A DNA stretch of 64,000 nucleotides from Verticillium longisporum (Eukaryota > Ascomycota > Sordariomycetes > Glomerellales > Plectosphaerellaceae), in contig JAETXT010000006.1 in the NCBI GenBank assembly GCA_019188255.1, forward strand, positions 3,348,001 to 3,412,000, in the 5' to 3' direction. Positions 1-10,802 of the stretch are shown here, in pieces. The stretch's first letter is position 1. The number at the start of each line of letters is the position of its first letter. Under the pieces are notes generated by a model, which saw nothing but the letters and a program-made list of their open reading frames with translations, was not told where the DNA came from and did no database searches. A program made the position numbers and the translations under genes.

Positions 1-530
1 TAGAGAATGAAAAGGAGCTGGGTCAGGCGGGACGCTGGACGGTGTGGTGGTGTTGGTCCTCAATTCAGCCTTGCTTCGGCGAGTGCGCTTGTGGCCAGGG
101 GACTTGATGGCTGCACAGGCCGATCCATTTCCGACCAATGGAGAGGGTCCAAACTCAACAGTGACGGGCCAATGGCGAGGAGCCTTGCTTTGTGCACCAA
201 TGCACAACGCTATGCATTAGCTCAGCGTCCTGTGTAAGGTACCTAGGTACCGTAGGTATGACATAGAAACCAAAGGAGTTGAAGTCTACGAAAATATAGT
301 ACAAGCAAAACAGATTACACGCAAGTTGATGAATGCACTGCTTGAGGTCTACGTTCTTTCGGACAACCCTGGATTCGGGTATGAGTATTTAGTGCAGGAA
401 AAAACCCACCGACGGTAGTACATTAATGAATCGTCAGCCCAAGCAGCTCAGCAACGAACCATGTGTTGGGACAACTCATGTCATTGATATTTTGCCTGAT
501 GTTACAAAGATATGACCAGTTCATCGCTCA
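1..530. other. intergenic, no gene seen
   Basis: No supported coding region. It holds a short palindromic run of GGTACC/CCTAGG units at 237-258, of a kind that recurs in other intergenic stretches of the window. The short open frames here have no recognisable protein character. Confidence 0.6.
237..258. repeat. CCTAGG/GGTACC palindromic motif run
   Basis: The run contains GGTACC, CCTAGG and GGTACC in tandem, followed by GTAGGTA. Related runs occur near 10541, 25841, 14032 and 56756 and always lie between genes. Function unknown. Confidence 0.6.
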
Positions 531-1847
531 CTACAGTCCACTTCGCAGCTTTTGGAGCTGGCTCATCAAGCCGTAACCTCCGAGGATCGTCTTCGCCTCC
601 TCTGCCTTGGCCTTCACACTTCCCTTCCTCGGCCTGTTCCCCTCACCGGCCTCCCTCTTCGCAGTGTCCTCTGCCTCCCTCAACAGCTCTCGGTGTCGCT
701 CCTCCACCATCTTGGCCAGTCCCTCGATGAACCTTACGCGGCCGTTCTCCTCCGCCGTGCCCTTCCACACCATCGTCAAGTCCTTCAGCTCCTCCACCCG
801 CTCTGCCGCCTTCTCGATACCAGCAATGGCGTCATCTCCCTTGAGAAGATCAGCAACCTCCTCCCGCAGCTTCTTGAGCACCTGCTGGCCCTTCTCCTCC
901 GTGTTCTGCTGCTCCCCACCCCCGCTGCTGAAGCTTCCCGTGCCAGGCTCCGGCGCCGAGACAGACAAGAAGCCCGACGCCGCAGAGAGCTCAGACGGCG
1001 GAAAGACAAACTCCATGGCGTCGCCAAACGTCTTGATGACGGAATCCAGCCGCGACCGCACGAGCGTCAGCGTCCGCAGCTGCTTCACGTGCGTAGGCTC
1101 GTGGGGGAGCGACGCCGCCTCTGCGCTCACGGACGCTTCCTCGTCGAGCGCGGGCGTCGTCGAGGCGGCTGAAGGACGTCGTTTCACGTCTGCGCCCTCC
1201 TTGCTTGCGTCGGGCAGGCCTTCGGGCAGGAACTTTTGAATGTCGGGCTGGAGCGTCTCATTCATCGTCTCGGCGAAGCTGAGCGTTTCGCCGCGGAGGA
1301 GCTCGACTTGGTAGGCGAGACGGCTTCCGCTCCGAAGAATGTCGTCGGTCAGCTGGGTGAGCGTTGTCGATAGGCGGACCGTGTGTGCATTGAGTTGCGA
1401 GAGCAGCGTCTGCGTCTCATTTGAGAGGTCGGCGAGCGGTACCGCCCGGTCGGTACCCTTAGAGGTCGAGCCATGCTGGAGCGAGGGTAGAGTGGTGTTG
1501 AGAAAGACAGCCGGGTCGAATGATGGGTCGAGAAAGTCTTGTAGGAAGCTATCCTCGACGTGGCTAGATTTGGGCTGGAAGACGGGCTTCGCCTGCTGTC
1601 TTGTGAGAAGAGGGAGGTTCTTCTGAGAGACGGAGCTCTTTTGGCGGCGATGCTGCCCCGACTTTGAGTCCCACGACATGTCTGTCGACCGAGTGACCTG
1701 CGACTCAAATTCTCTTTTCAGTGTCCGCGAAACAAACTGAAGAGGTCGTCTCTGGTTGTGTGTTTCGCCGGTGTGCTGTAGACGTTCTCTACGTGAATGC
1801 GGCGAATTCTGGACGGTCGTTGATGGTGTTGGGGTGGAGGTGGACAC
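531..1847 (-). CDS. Cog7-like conserved oligomeric Golgi complex subunit
   Basis: This is probably the fungal Cog7 subunit of the COG tethering complex, which acts in retrograde traffic within the Golgi. The recognisable part begins around residue 97 with a DPSFDPAVFLNTTLPSL segment. A predicted helical stretch follows (LSNETQTLLSQLNAHTVRL, then LRGETLSFAETMNETL), which is the N-terminal tether-type helix expected of COG/Vps51-like proteins. A second helical half ends near LRSGL. The ORF is 438 aa; fungal Cog7 proteins are shorter. The first about 60 residues, before MSWDSK, are low-complexity and could be 5' UTR or include an intron, so the true start may be the Met codon near 1678. Family assignment rests on recalled similarity, not on a search; another small COG/Vps51-type subunit is the main alternative. 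Confidence 0.65.
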   Translation of the reverse strand: MSTSTPTPSTTVQNSPHSRRERLQHTGETHNQRRPLQFVSRTLKREFESQVTRSTDMSWDSKSGQHRRQKSSVSQKNLPLLTRQQAKPVFQPKSSHVEDSFLQDFLDPSFDPAVFLNTTLPSLQHGSTSKGTDRAVPLADLSNETQTLLSQLNAHTVRLSTTLTQLTDDILRSGSRLAYQVELLRGETLSFAETMNETLQPDIQKFLPEGLPDASKEGADVKRRPSAASTTPALDEEASVSAEAASLPHEPTHVKQLRTLTLVRSRLDSVIKTFGDAMEFVFPPSELSAASGFLSVSAPEPGTGSFSSGGGEQQNTEEKGQQVLKKLREEVADLLKGDDAIAGIEKAAERVEELKDLTMVWKGTAEENGRVRFIEGLAKMVEERHRELLREAEDTAKREAGEGNRPRKGSVKAKAEEAKTILGGYGLMSQLQKLRSGL

Positions 1848-2125
1848 ATGGCCGGTTCATTAGCGGGTCCAGCCGCTGTGGCTCGCTGGCAGCGGCGCTG
1901 TAGATGAACTCGACCGTGCGACAAAGCCGAGTCCATCGGAAGGGTCGCCGTCCAGAGGCCCATCCTCTTCTCAAATCACAGCACTGTCGAATAATGGCAT
2001 GGTGTGTAATCGTGCACACAAGCCTTCGAAGGCATGTCTTTGGAATAATAGAATATGAATATTAACTCCTGATCATACTTGCCATTAGGTCAATCAAATT
2101 GGGCGGGAACTTGCTGTTATGCCCT

Positions 2126-3944
2126 CTATTTATCATCTTTGGGCCACAGCAACTTTCGTTGCTTCAGGCACACGAGCATGGTCACAAAGATCGCCGCCCA
2201 GACAACTATCAAGCACCCCGTCATGACGCAGGACAAGATCATGAGCCCCCCGTTCTCAAACGCCTTCGCCATCGCCTCCGTGGCTGTAATCAAGGCAGTA
2301 TTCGGAAACACAAACGACCACCATGTCATGTGAAAAGGCATTGTCCTGTCCGGCTTGGCATATTTCCACAATGAACCAACCGATACGAGGAAGAACCACA
2401 TAGAAAGACCCCACAGCCAAAGGCCAATCATGACAGCCATGATTTTGACTATCGGCACAGCTTGATCAGTGCCCATAAAGTTCTGAGGCAACACCACCTC
2501 TGCTTGACTCGATATCTGAACTGCAAGGCGTCAGTCAAGGAAGCGGGCTTCGGAACCCATAATAACAAACCAATCCCTGCAACAGTAAAAGCGTATGGTC
2601 CGATCGAGATGAACTACGGCACTGTTAGCTAATTCGAATCTTTCACGCACTACGGGGTGGCACCTACGACACCAGGCCGCTGCGCATCTCTGGGCAGTTT
2701 CTGGGTCATCAATCTGTAGATGAAGGCCGATGAAATCATGAAAGCGATAAGACAACCTGCTCCTTGCGCCGCAATGGCGCTCAGTGCAACGGCTGTTGTG
2801 TTAACGGTGAGCCCTTGGCCCGACGACACGGCAGAAGCAATGAGATTTCCAGCAAAGGGGGCGTTGAGAAGCAATGGGTAAGCCGGAAACACCCAGACCG
2901 GTGTCATCATGTGAATAGGAAAAATTCTGGACCTCCCGTCAGACAAGGGCTCCGGCTGGAAAATTCAGAACTCACAAGGTGGACCAGAGAATCAGGTAGA
3001 TCGTAGCACTAACCATGACACTGAGTGCCAGGTTGATCCAGAACATGACCTCCATGGTTCGAAGTAACCAAGGGCCGGTGTGGGGAACTCCATATTGGCA
3101 AGTGTTTATCATGATTCCGGTAATACTGAGAGGTTAGAGATCGTTGGGAAGAGGGAGCGAGGCACGCACGAGACAAACTGGGATCCGTCAGCCTCCATAA
3201 GGCACTGAAGCAATGCTGATACCCACAAATGATGGTATAAATAGAGACTCCATCTGATCAGTAAATGAGTTCATGAAAGAACCTGGTCGCAGACGGAAGC
3301 GGGCCAACAGAAGACCACAATTTGTTATGAAGAGGAGAATGTTGAATATGAAGAAGGCAATGCCAACTCCATCCAGCCAAGCGCTTCGATATGACACTGC
3401 GCCAACGGTCAACGAGTGCTCCCTTTGAGGCCGCTTGACAAGTAACATACGCGAGTGCAGAACGCTAGCAATGCCACCGGTAGCCTGTGGTTGCAATGAT
3501 CAGTCCAAGTCAACGAAGCTATCCATGAGGCGTCTACCATTGTCTATTTTTCACCGTCAGCAGTGGTTGCAGAGCTATTGGGGAAAGACTTACCATGGCG
3601 AACCATGTCCACTGATGACATGCGATTCGATCTCGGAGGCTGACCTTGCCATTTGGCTTCGTCGCGGCGGTTGCTAGTATCCCGTTGAGACTAGAGCCAT
3701 GAGAAGATGCAAGCGTTGGGCGGGACCTTGGGCCAGACGACGAGGCCGGTGCACGCCTTGCAACGGCTTCAGACGGCTCGTGAGCAGAGCCAGATTGTTT
3801 GGAGGCAGCATCAGTAACAGGTGACGAGGTGGCCGGTTTGGCTGGAGGGGGGATACTGAATAAAAGGGGCAGATTGTTCTCGTCGGGTGATTCGTAGCCG
3901 TTTGAAGCTACATGTTGTACCACTTCGGTACGTGGGGGGGCCAT
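2126..3944 (-). CDS. TDT-family C4-dicarboxylate/malate-type transporter, 8 exons
   Basis: A plasma-membrane transporter of the tellurite-resistance/dicarboxylate (TDT, Mae1/SLAC1-like) family, expected to move malate or related acids, or sulfite for the Ssu1 branch. Family signatures read in order: WTWFAM-TM-ATGGIASVLHS, FTDQMESLFIPSF, INTCQYGVPHTGPWL, HMMTPVWVFPAYPLLLNAPF, and TWWSFVFPNTALITATEAM near the C-terminus, with about ten hydrophobic segments. Exons (minus strand): 3944-3594, 3543-3538 (only 6 nt), 3484-3451, 3396-about 3223, 3125-2976, 2926-2668, 2613-2571 and 2520-2126. All junctions keep frame except exon 4/5: with the natural donor at 3222 one base is missing from a run of three Gs. 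The N-terminal 110 residues are Ser/Pro/Ala-rich and cytosolic. The start at 3944 is the only Met that opens the frame. Malate versus sulfite cannot be decided here. Confidence 0.88.
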
Positions 3945-4754
3945 GCTTGCGCTGGAGCATCTAGATTATCCGGTCTATAACCCAGGACCTTGACGACAAT
4001 GTAAAGAGGGATCAAGAACTCGGGTTCCGTGTATCGAAAGAAGAGGCTGATATGTACGAGATGGGTCAAGAAAATGACGTGCCAAAGGACCAGCGAGCCC
4101 ACGTTTGCAAGAGGCATGATCTCATGCCCTTCTGTTGTTGTGCGATACCCAAGGCGTGGTAGTTGATCGTCGGGTCACCAGGTTCGAGTAGTGGGTGGGT
4201 ATCTGGACTTGCCGATCAGATCAGACGTGCAGGTTGATCGTGCCGGTCGCAGGCAGATAAGGACTGAGTAGGACCTGCACCCGGAGACACAAAAAGGGTG
4301 TTGAGCCAAGGCCGCGTCTGAGCTGATGATACAGAAAGAAACGCTGGTAATTGGTGATGGTGCCAGTGAGACGATCCAGGTGACCGTGAGGAGTGAAGTC
4401 ATGAAGCAGGGAGCATTGGCATTACCGATCCACACATGCCGAGCAAGCGGGTTGTGCACTGTAGACACATAATTAACTCCACCAAACATGGGTGACAAGC
4501 CATGTCCTAACACTGTGCCCACGTCTCGTGGCTTGGCAGTCGGGCGCCCCTTCCTCCCAGCAAGTGCAACAGTTGACAAAATCACCGTCTTGACACAAAG
4601 AAGGATAGCAACAGGGAGATCGCTTCGTTTGTGAAATACTACCTACCTACCTTACCTACGCAGCGCAGAGTCACCTCGGCCGTAACTGTCTTCGGGGGCA
4701 CGAACAAGCGGAAATGACCTAGCTCACTCCAACAACCTTAGCAAGCCGTTCCTC
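3945..4754. other. intergenic between divergent genes
   Basis: Shared upstream region of the transporter (-) and the hypothetical gene (+). It contains a CTACCTACCTACCTTACC run near 4642-4660. A minus-strand open frame at 4175-4585 shows no recognisable domain and lies in the likely leader of the transporter, so it is not called as a gene. Confidence 0.5.
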
Positions 4755-6675
4755 ATGGCTCCTGTTCCAATACCGCTTGAGCCATTCTTGCTATTCGACG
4801 AATATGACATTTGGCGTCTCAAGATCCGATCCGTCATGATCCTTGATCTTCCTGTTGGTTGTCCGGCCATACCCACCTCAGCAGCCCTGAAGGATTTGGT
4901 CTGCCAAGGTAGCCTGTGGGTTGCACGAACGGGTGCCTGTAGGCTTGAGTTGCACACCAACATTCATGTGAAAAGCGACGGGAGACATGTTCTGGCAGCA
5001 GTTCTGGAAAGAGCGGCCTCGGTATTCGGGCATCTCGCCGTATGTTTGCCCTCGAGATCCCAATCGGCCACCTCTGACATGGCACAGCTTTGGAGCCAAC
5101 TTGGCGTGCGCCTTGCCCGCGACACTGACGTTGACCTCCCATCAAATGTTGCCGTGTTTCGTCTTTATCACCCTAGTCTTCATTCAAGCCTTTTGCCCCC
5201 GGCAGGCCCTCAAGTTGCCGGCTTTGAACGACTAATTTGTTTCCTTGACTTCGAGCGCAATTCTGACGAAGAGTTCCACAGAATCTCGCGGGCCTCTATG
5301 CCGGCCTCACGAAAGAAGAAAGAAGAGCTCGCAACGAAGGTTCCAGCTTTAGTGTGCCAATCGACAGAACAAGACGATGAACTCGGCGGTTAGATACCCC
5401 CTTCAGGGCATGTCAGTTCTAGCCACCTCACCACTGTGCAAGTACTGGAACGGCTTCTGGGCAAGTCATCCCTAGAAAGACTTGTAGAAGTCGGCACTAT
5501 GGCGCTCGTCACAGGACAGCGTAAGAGTTCGAAAGGTATCAAACTAGCAAGACAGGGCATGCCGATACCGTTGACGACATTAGTCCCTGCGGTCTTTCAT
5601 ATGGATTACCTGGCTGTACGTCTGAAATTAGTACAGCCAGCCAGACGCAGCTAACACGATATAGGCAGTCGCACACAGATCTAAGCTATTACCCTCCATT
5701 GCGTCGGCCATAGCTGGGGTTGGGTGGGCACAGCCAGTGAATTTGAGCAACAAAGTCGCCGTCGAAACCAGTAGAAAAGCTTTAAAAGATACTTCAGAAT
5801 TACAGAAACTGCTATGGAAGCTAATCATCAGCAAGTCGAAAGCACCACGTATGGTACAAACGAAGAGCAATACCGCAAAGCAGATCTGCAAAAGAAGCAT
5901 GGATGCCACGTTTGCCTCAATCGAGTCAAATGCCTCTACGAAGCATGGCGTACCCAACAAAAGTTCAGTAGCACGCGAAGTCCCAGAGAGCACCTCAAAG
6001 CACGAGCAGTATATCATGGAGTCCTCCACGAGTCACGATGGTCGAGTATCTGGTGTTTTGGGAGCAGACTCATGGAGCGATTGGGATGACAGACTCAGTG
6101 ACACCTCGCAAACATGGCAAGAACCACCTCAAGATGAAGTTGATTATTCGAGTGGTCATGCAGAACATGCATTTCCTGACTTACCCGACACATATCTTCC
6201 TACTACCACAGAACTTGAGCACAGGGATGTACAGTGGTCCGACTGGGATAAGGACTCGAGCAGCTTTGAGTGTGGCGACACTTTCCACTCGAGTTCTGAG
6301 GTTCATGGTCCAACTCAGAGGTCACAGCCGTGCCCTAATGAACGGTTTGGCGAATTTGACAGGGCCAGAAGTCCCATGAGTGAAGACTCCTAGGATGAGG
6401 ACGGCAAGTGGGAGGACGATCCGGCGTCGAGATCTGCGCAAGGGTTCATTCAACACTCTGGAGGACGCCTTGTCATCTCTGACCAGCCCTGGCTGGATGA
6501 ACTCAAACACGACACTGACGACCGGCCGGTGGCCTACAGGATGCCACCCCTCCCCTCCATTACGGGTGGCTTGCACGGTCTTGGGGAGTGGACAGGACAG
6601 CCAGCATGTGAAGACGAAGATGAAGACATGTGGGACGCATGGGACATGAATGATCAATCTGAATTCGAGTGGTAA
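4755..6675 (+). CDS. unrecognised protein with acidic Trp/Asp motifs, multi-exon
   Basis: I do not recognise this family. Exon 1 (4755 to about 5388) encodes a globular-looking N-terminal half. An intron starting near 5389 (GTTAGA) can splice in frame at 5474 or 5486. A second intron, about 5608-5664, joins HMDYLA to AVAHRSKLLPSIASAIAGVG. The next exon is rich in Ser, Asp and Trp and reaches an in-frame TAG at 6391-6393. The same frame stays open beyond the TAG to 6675 with strikingly acidic, Trp-containing sequence (DMWDAWDMND near the end). An intron 6301-6393 (GTTCAT...CCTAG, with a CTAAT branch-like site) would remove the stop and join SSSE to DEDGKWEDD, so I place the end at 6675. Repeated motifs are WSDWDD, WSDWDK and WDAWDM. 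No membrane segment or signal peptide is evident. Confidence 0.6.
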
Positions 6676-6917
6676 AAGTCTACAGATAGAAATAATGCTT
6701 CTTGCCGCACATTGCCGTCAAACAACTTGTGATTTCTGGAGCGCGGCGACGAAGAATTTGTACAGAAGCCGCGCCTTCATGCCCGGCATGCCGCAGGCTC
6801 GACTCCCAAGAAACAGCATATATCCAAATTCGCTATTCGAGCAGGGTTGATAATGGTCCTCTGCAACAACAGAGTCCGATGATTGTCCGCTCTTATCGTA
6901 AAGCGCCACTACCACCC

Positions 6918-7127
6918 TCATTTCCTCCCCGCCGGTTTCTTCTCCTTCTTCTTCCTTTGTTCTGGCTTCAAGGTGGCGAAGTGGATGTACCAGATGAGAA
7001 GGCACTGCGCGATGATACCGACAAGAACAACAACGAGGATCGTAAAAAGCACCGGCTGGTCGTTCAGGGTGGCCACAGCTTCGTCGCTGGCCCCAATGGA
7101 CTTCATGAAACCAAATTGGCCGCTCAT
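6918..7127 (-). CDS. small single-pass membrane protein, 69 aa
   Basis: An uninterrupted 69-codon frame. The N-terminal part (about residues 1-26) is mixed and polar. One strong transmembrane helix spans about residues 27-48 (VLFTILVVVLVGIIAQCLLIW). The tail is very basic and rich in Lys/Arg (KPEQRKKKEKK), as expected for a short tail-anchored or type-II protein with a cytosolic basic end. The codon choice is GC-ending, like neighbouring genes, and the frame starts with a clear Met. I cannot name the family; it looks like one of the small organelle-membrane proteins conserved among fungi. It is convergent with the preceding plus-strand gene. Confidence 0.6.
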   Translation of the reverse strand: MSGQFGFMKSIGASDEAVATLNDQPVLFTILVVVLVGIIAQCLLIWYIHFATLKPEQRKKKEKKPAGRK

Positions 7128-8175
7128 GGTTGGCGATTATGGATGGGCGTTGCTATGTGCTGAGTATGGGTTTACTGGCGACCGAGCGTTCCCAACCGTC
7201 GATGGTTTTTCCTTGCGCGATCGCAGGCAGACTGTAGTACTGGGAGATATCGACGTTTGCCCCGGCAAGCGTTTATCGGCGCAAGAGTGTATTACAAAGG
7301 TATAGACGGTCAAGAGGACGAGGACTTTGGATGGGGTATCGAGTATCGAGTGCGCCAGTCACCGGATGAAGAAATGGACGATGCGAACTGGCTGGTTGCC
7401 GAACGGGCAGGAAACGACAGAGAATGAACGCGTACGAAAAGGTGGTTGGAGTTGATCTCGGAAAGACAAGTAGAGAAGAAAGAGAAGCCACTCGGCGATG
7501 GGTCTTGAAACGGGAGACGTCAGATCGTACTCGCACGACGCCAGGGCTTAGTACGGACCAAGCTCTGGACCAGGCCCTGGCGACCAGTGCACAGCGTGGA
7601 GCGAGCAGCCCAGTGGAGGCGCGACGTGGGTGCCGTGTTCCCCCATCTCTGGGGGGCAGTCAGTAAAGGGGTTTGGTCTGTGTTTCACAGTTGCGCCAGA
7701 GTCGACTGATTCCCCCCAAGGACTGGCCCGGTGGCTCGATGAACGGCGCACATGGCTGTGAGGATGTTCGCTGTGACATGAGGAAGAGAAGGCTGTAGAG
7801 TGCTCCTTCAGGCTCATCTGGGTTAAGTTCGCCTGGTCACATGGGAGCTTGGATGCCAATCGGTACATTCAGTTACTGGGCAGTTACTGAGAGGGGCTGA
7901 CCCGGTCTAACCACCTGGGCGGCAGGTGGATCTTGCTTAGATAAGCGAAGAGTGCCCAATCATGTGACTTCGTGTGTGGACTTGACGCAGCCAATGGACA
8001 GTGTAGGACACAGAGCTCTGTGGATCTCCATCGTGGTCCAAAAAATTGTCCAATTCGCGTGTCGCGCGACATCAAGCTGCACCTCCTGCTCGCCGACATC
8101 TCGAATCCACACCCGACGACGACGTCCAATTGCTGCCAAATCTGAGTAGGCGTGAGCCTCAGACATCCAGCAGCC
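7128..8175. other. intergenic, no gene seen
   Basis: Divergent upstream region between the 69-aa membrane protein gene (-) and the uS5m gene (+). Several short open frames occur on both strands (for example 7424-7666 +, 7548-7868 -), but none has domain character or splice support. Confidence 0.55.
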
Positions 8176-9726
8176 ATGAACGCGGCACGCCCTACACCGG
8201 GTCTCCTCTCGCGGTGCCTACGACAGTCCGCCCAGACAGGCTCCTCTGCCCCTTGCCGCTCCTTTCAGACCTCCGCCGCGAAGCTCAAGAAGAGGTCACG
8301 ATTCAAGAACATCAAGGCATCCGAGCTAGGCCTGACAAAGCCCTCCGCCACGAAGGCCTTTGCCGCCCAGCATTTCCCGGACTACACCGAGCAGGAGAAG
8401 GAGTTTCTTCGCGAGAAGTACACCCCGGAGCAGTTCGAGGCTCTCGAGGCTGGCGAGGCCGCCATCGACCCAAAGGACTTGACCCTGCAGGGCCGGATAC
8501 GAAACGATCCCTACCGCTTCGAGTACCTCGAGGACTTCGCGACCGTGCAGCCCGTCATCGATGCCAAGCCAAAACAGCCCATCGTCCCGCGGGAGGCCGA
8601 GTTCCTCGGCAAGAAGGAGTGGGTGGACAAGTACATCGACACACTCGCCGACCATGCCGAGACCAAGATGCAGGATACCATCGGCAAGGCCGTCGCGCGG
8701 GCGCTGCGCAAGGTCAAGCAGACCAACCCTGACAAGATCGACTTTACGGAGGAGGAGCTCGTCGAGCTCGAGAACAACCCCGAGCTCAGGCGAAAGTACA
8801 TCATCGAGGAGTCGGACGATGGGCTCTGGGCGAGCGCCCAAGCCGAGCGTAAGGCGAATCCCAACGCCGTGATCCCGGGCGAGGAGTGGTGGGACAAGAT
8901 TGATGAGACGTTCTACGAGGAACTCGAGGCCGAGTTTGCAAAAGACGCCAGCCCACTTGTGGAGACGGACAGGCTCAAGGTGTGGAAGGCGATCGACAAC
9001 GAGGTCGGCAGCTCAGCGTTGGCACCCGAGCTGGGCAAAGTTGAGGGCGTGAAGGGTCAGTACAAAGACGTCGAGGATCCCGAGGATCAGGGTCTCGACT
9101 CGTCCGGCCAGTACGGAGACGTCAAGAAGGCGTTGAACTTTCAGATGAAGGAGGTTCTCAGCATCCTGACCAAGAAGCTGGTTTCTCGCAGTGTCTCCAA
9201 CCAGACGCGTCTCGGCAAGATCCGGAGCTATAGCGTCATGGTCGTGGCTGGCAATTCGAACGGCCGACTAGGATTGGGCATGGCCAGGTCCACGGATGCT
9301 CTGATCGCTACTGTCACTGCCAAGCTGTTGGCGCTGCGCAACATGAGGCCTATCCGGCGATACGAGAACCGCACCATCTTCGGCACAGTGGAGAAGAAGA
9401 TTTCCGGCACAGTCGTGAAGCTCGAGGCCCGTCCTCCTGGTATGTGCTCACAGCCTCTGATCCGTCTGTCCACCTCCCATCGATGGCCCAGCTAACACAT
9501 TCTCACAGGGTTCGGCCTCCGCGTGTCGCATCGTCTCTTCGAGATGGCTCGCCTTGCTGGCATTCACGACCTGGCGGGCAACATTCCGCGATCCAAAAAC
9601 CCCATGAACACCGTCAAGGCGGCGTTCGAGGCGCTGACGAACCAGCCCGACCCGGAGCAGATCGCCATCGGGCGGGGGAAGCTGGTGGATGTGAGAAAGG
9701 TCTACTACGGTGGATCTGTGTATTAA
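8176..9726 (+). CDS. mitochondrial small-subunit ribosomal protein uS5m
   Basis: Mitochondrial homologue of bacterial ribosomal protein S5, a structural protein of the small mitoribosomal subunit near the decoding centre. Exon 1 is 8176-9439, the intron 9440-9508 (GTATGT...TCACAG), exon 2 9509-9726, giving 493 aa. The first about 35 residues are Arg/Ser/Ala-rich without acidic residues, a typical matrix-targeting presequence, and on this basis I prefer the Met at 8176 to the upstream in-frame Met at 8152. A long charged fungal extension follows. The conserved S5 domain begins near residue 340 with SNQTRLGKIRSYSVMVVAG and NGRLGLGMARS and continues over the intron into FGLRVSHRLFEMARLAGIHD and KNPMNTVKAAFEAL. 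Convergent with the Dad3 gene, 246 bases away. Confidence 0.95.
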
Positions 9727-9972
9727 AAGAAAGGGAGTTCGTAATTCTCGTTGGATTGTTGTATCAACACTGTACATTGCCAGCGACGCAGCTAGATCTC
9801 TCCCCAGTGTCATATCTGATTCGTCTCGTGTCTTCATTTCTGCCTGGGTATCGTGTTCTGTCCGTCCTACACCGCTGCTCCATGTGTCGCTTATCGTGAT
9901 GCTCCGCCTTGATCTTGCCGCAGAGCTTGCGTGATGGGTTCCGAGCTGCAATCCAGCTGTAGTCCCACCGTT

Positions 9973-10322
9973 CTAGTTCTCCTCGTGCTGGCCGCCCCAA
10001 TCAATCTCCTGCTGCAGCACAATGCTGTACACGCTCGCCTTCAACAGCGTGAACACCAGGCTCGTCTTGCGCTCCAGCTCCCTCAGCCCGTCGAGGATCT
10101 CGGTGCTCGGCAGACCGCTCATATTGTCCAGTACGGATGCCAGCTATTCGCATCAGAACATGGTCAGCAGACTGTCTTCTCCGCCACGTTCTTCCAGAGC
10201 AGGAGGGGCGGTACCTTTTTCATATTCTCCGCTAGCCGCTCATATTCTTCCAGGACCTCCTGTTCCAGGGGCGAGAGATCGGGCTGCTGCGCCAGCAGGT
10301 GGGCGTCGCGGGACTGTTCCAT
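9973..10322 (-). CDS. DAD3: DASH complex subunit Dad3
   Basis: Small coiled-coil subunit of the DASH/Dam1 complex, which rings microtubules and couples kinetochores to spindle microtubules in fungi. Exon 1 is 10322-10215, the intron 10214-10144 (GTACCG...AATAG), exon 2 10143-9973, giving 92 aa, the usual size. The signature stretches are LSPLEQEVLEEYERLAENMKK in exon 1 and GLPSTEILDGLRELERKTSL followed by TLLKASVYSIVLQQEI in exon 2. The start at 10322 (MEQSRD) is chosen because the open frame upstream is unlike the family. The longer open frame that runs through the donor site is an artefact of reading into the intron. Confidence 0.92.
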
Positions 10323-10802
10323 GGCGCAAGTCGGAGCGGTCGGCCTGGGAAGGGTGGCTTTGAACGCGATGGGCTGCTCAGGAACGCGCTGCACAGGGAA
10401 GTTTGGCGTGGACCCCGCGGTTGATGTAACTGGGTAGGTTACTGTACTTAGGTACATGTACATGGTAGGCGCTCCCCGCAGTGGCACATCGACCAATGAC
10501 AAGACTCAACCAATCCAATGATACAATCACCTTCACGTCAGGTACCTTACCTTAGGTACCTACCTTAAACGACGACATCGGTTGCGGCTTGACCTCATGT
10601 TGGTTAACAATGCACTATTGAACAGCATTATATTCGGGAGCAGTGGGAATTTCATCCATTGAAGTGCCGTCAAGCCAGATATTAGAAGGATACCGCTCGT
10701 AAGTCGATCACTGACTGAGCGCTTCATATGAATCAGGTTTGGATCGGATCACTGGTCATACCTCATCATGCAACATCAACTTGCCACAATGGTCCCTCCA
10801 CC
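10323..10802. other. intergenic with palindromic motif run
   Basis: Upstream of Dad3 and of the 5S rRNA gene. It contains a GGTACC/CTTAGG palindromic run at 10541-10567 and no supported coding sequence. Confidence 0.55.
10541..10567. repeat. GGTACC/CTTAGG palindromic motif run
   Basis: GGTACC, then CTTACCTTAGG, then GGTACC and TACCTT. It belongs to the same intergenic motif family as 237-258 and 25841-25919. Confidence 0.6.

Noticed and set aside
4175..4585. 136-codon minus-strand frame upstream of the TDT transporter
   Set aside because: A few residues look hydrophobic, but no family motif or splice connection to the transporter was found.
6391..6393. Programmed stop-codon readthrough in the Trp/Asp protein
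   Set aside because: A 93-nt intron that removes the TAG and keeps frame is the simpler explanation, and the base context is not a known readthrough signal.
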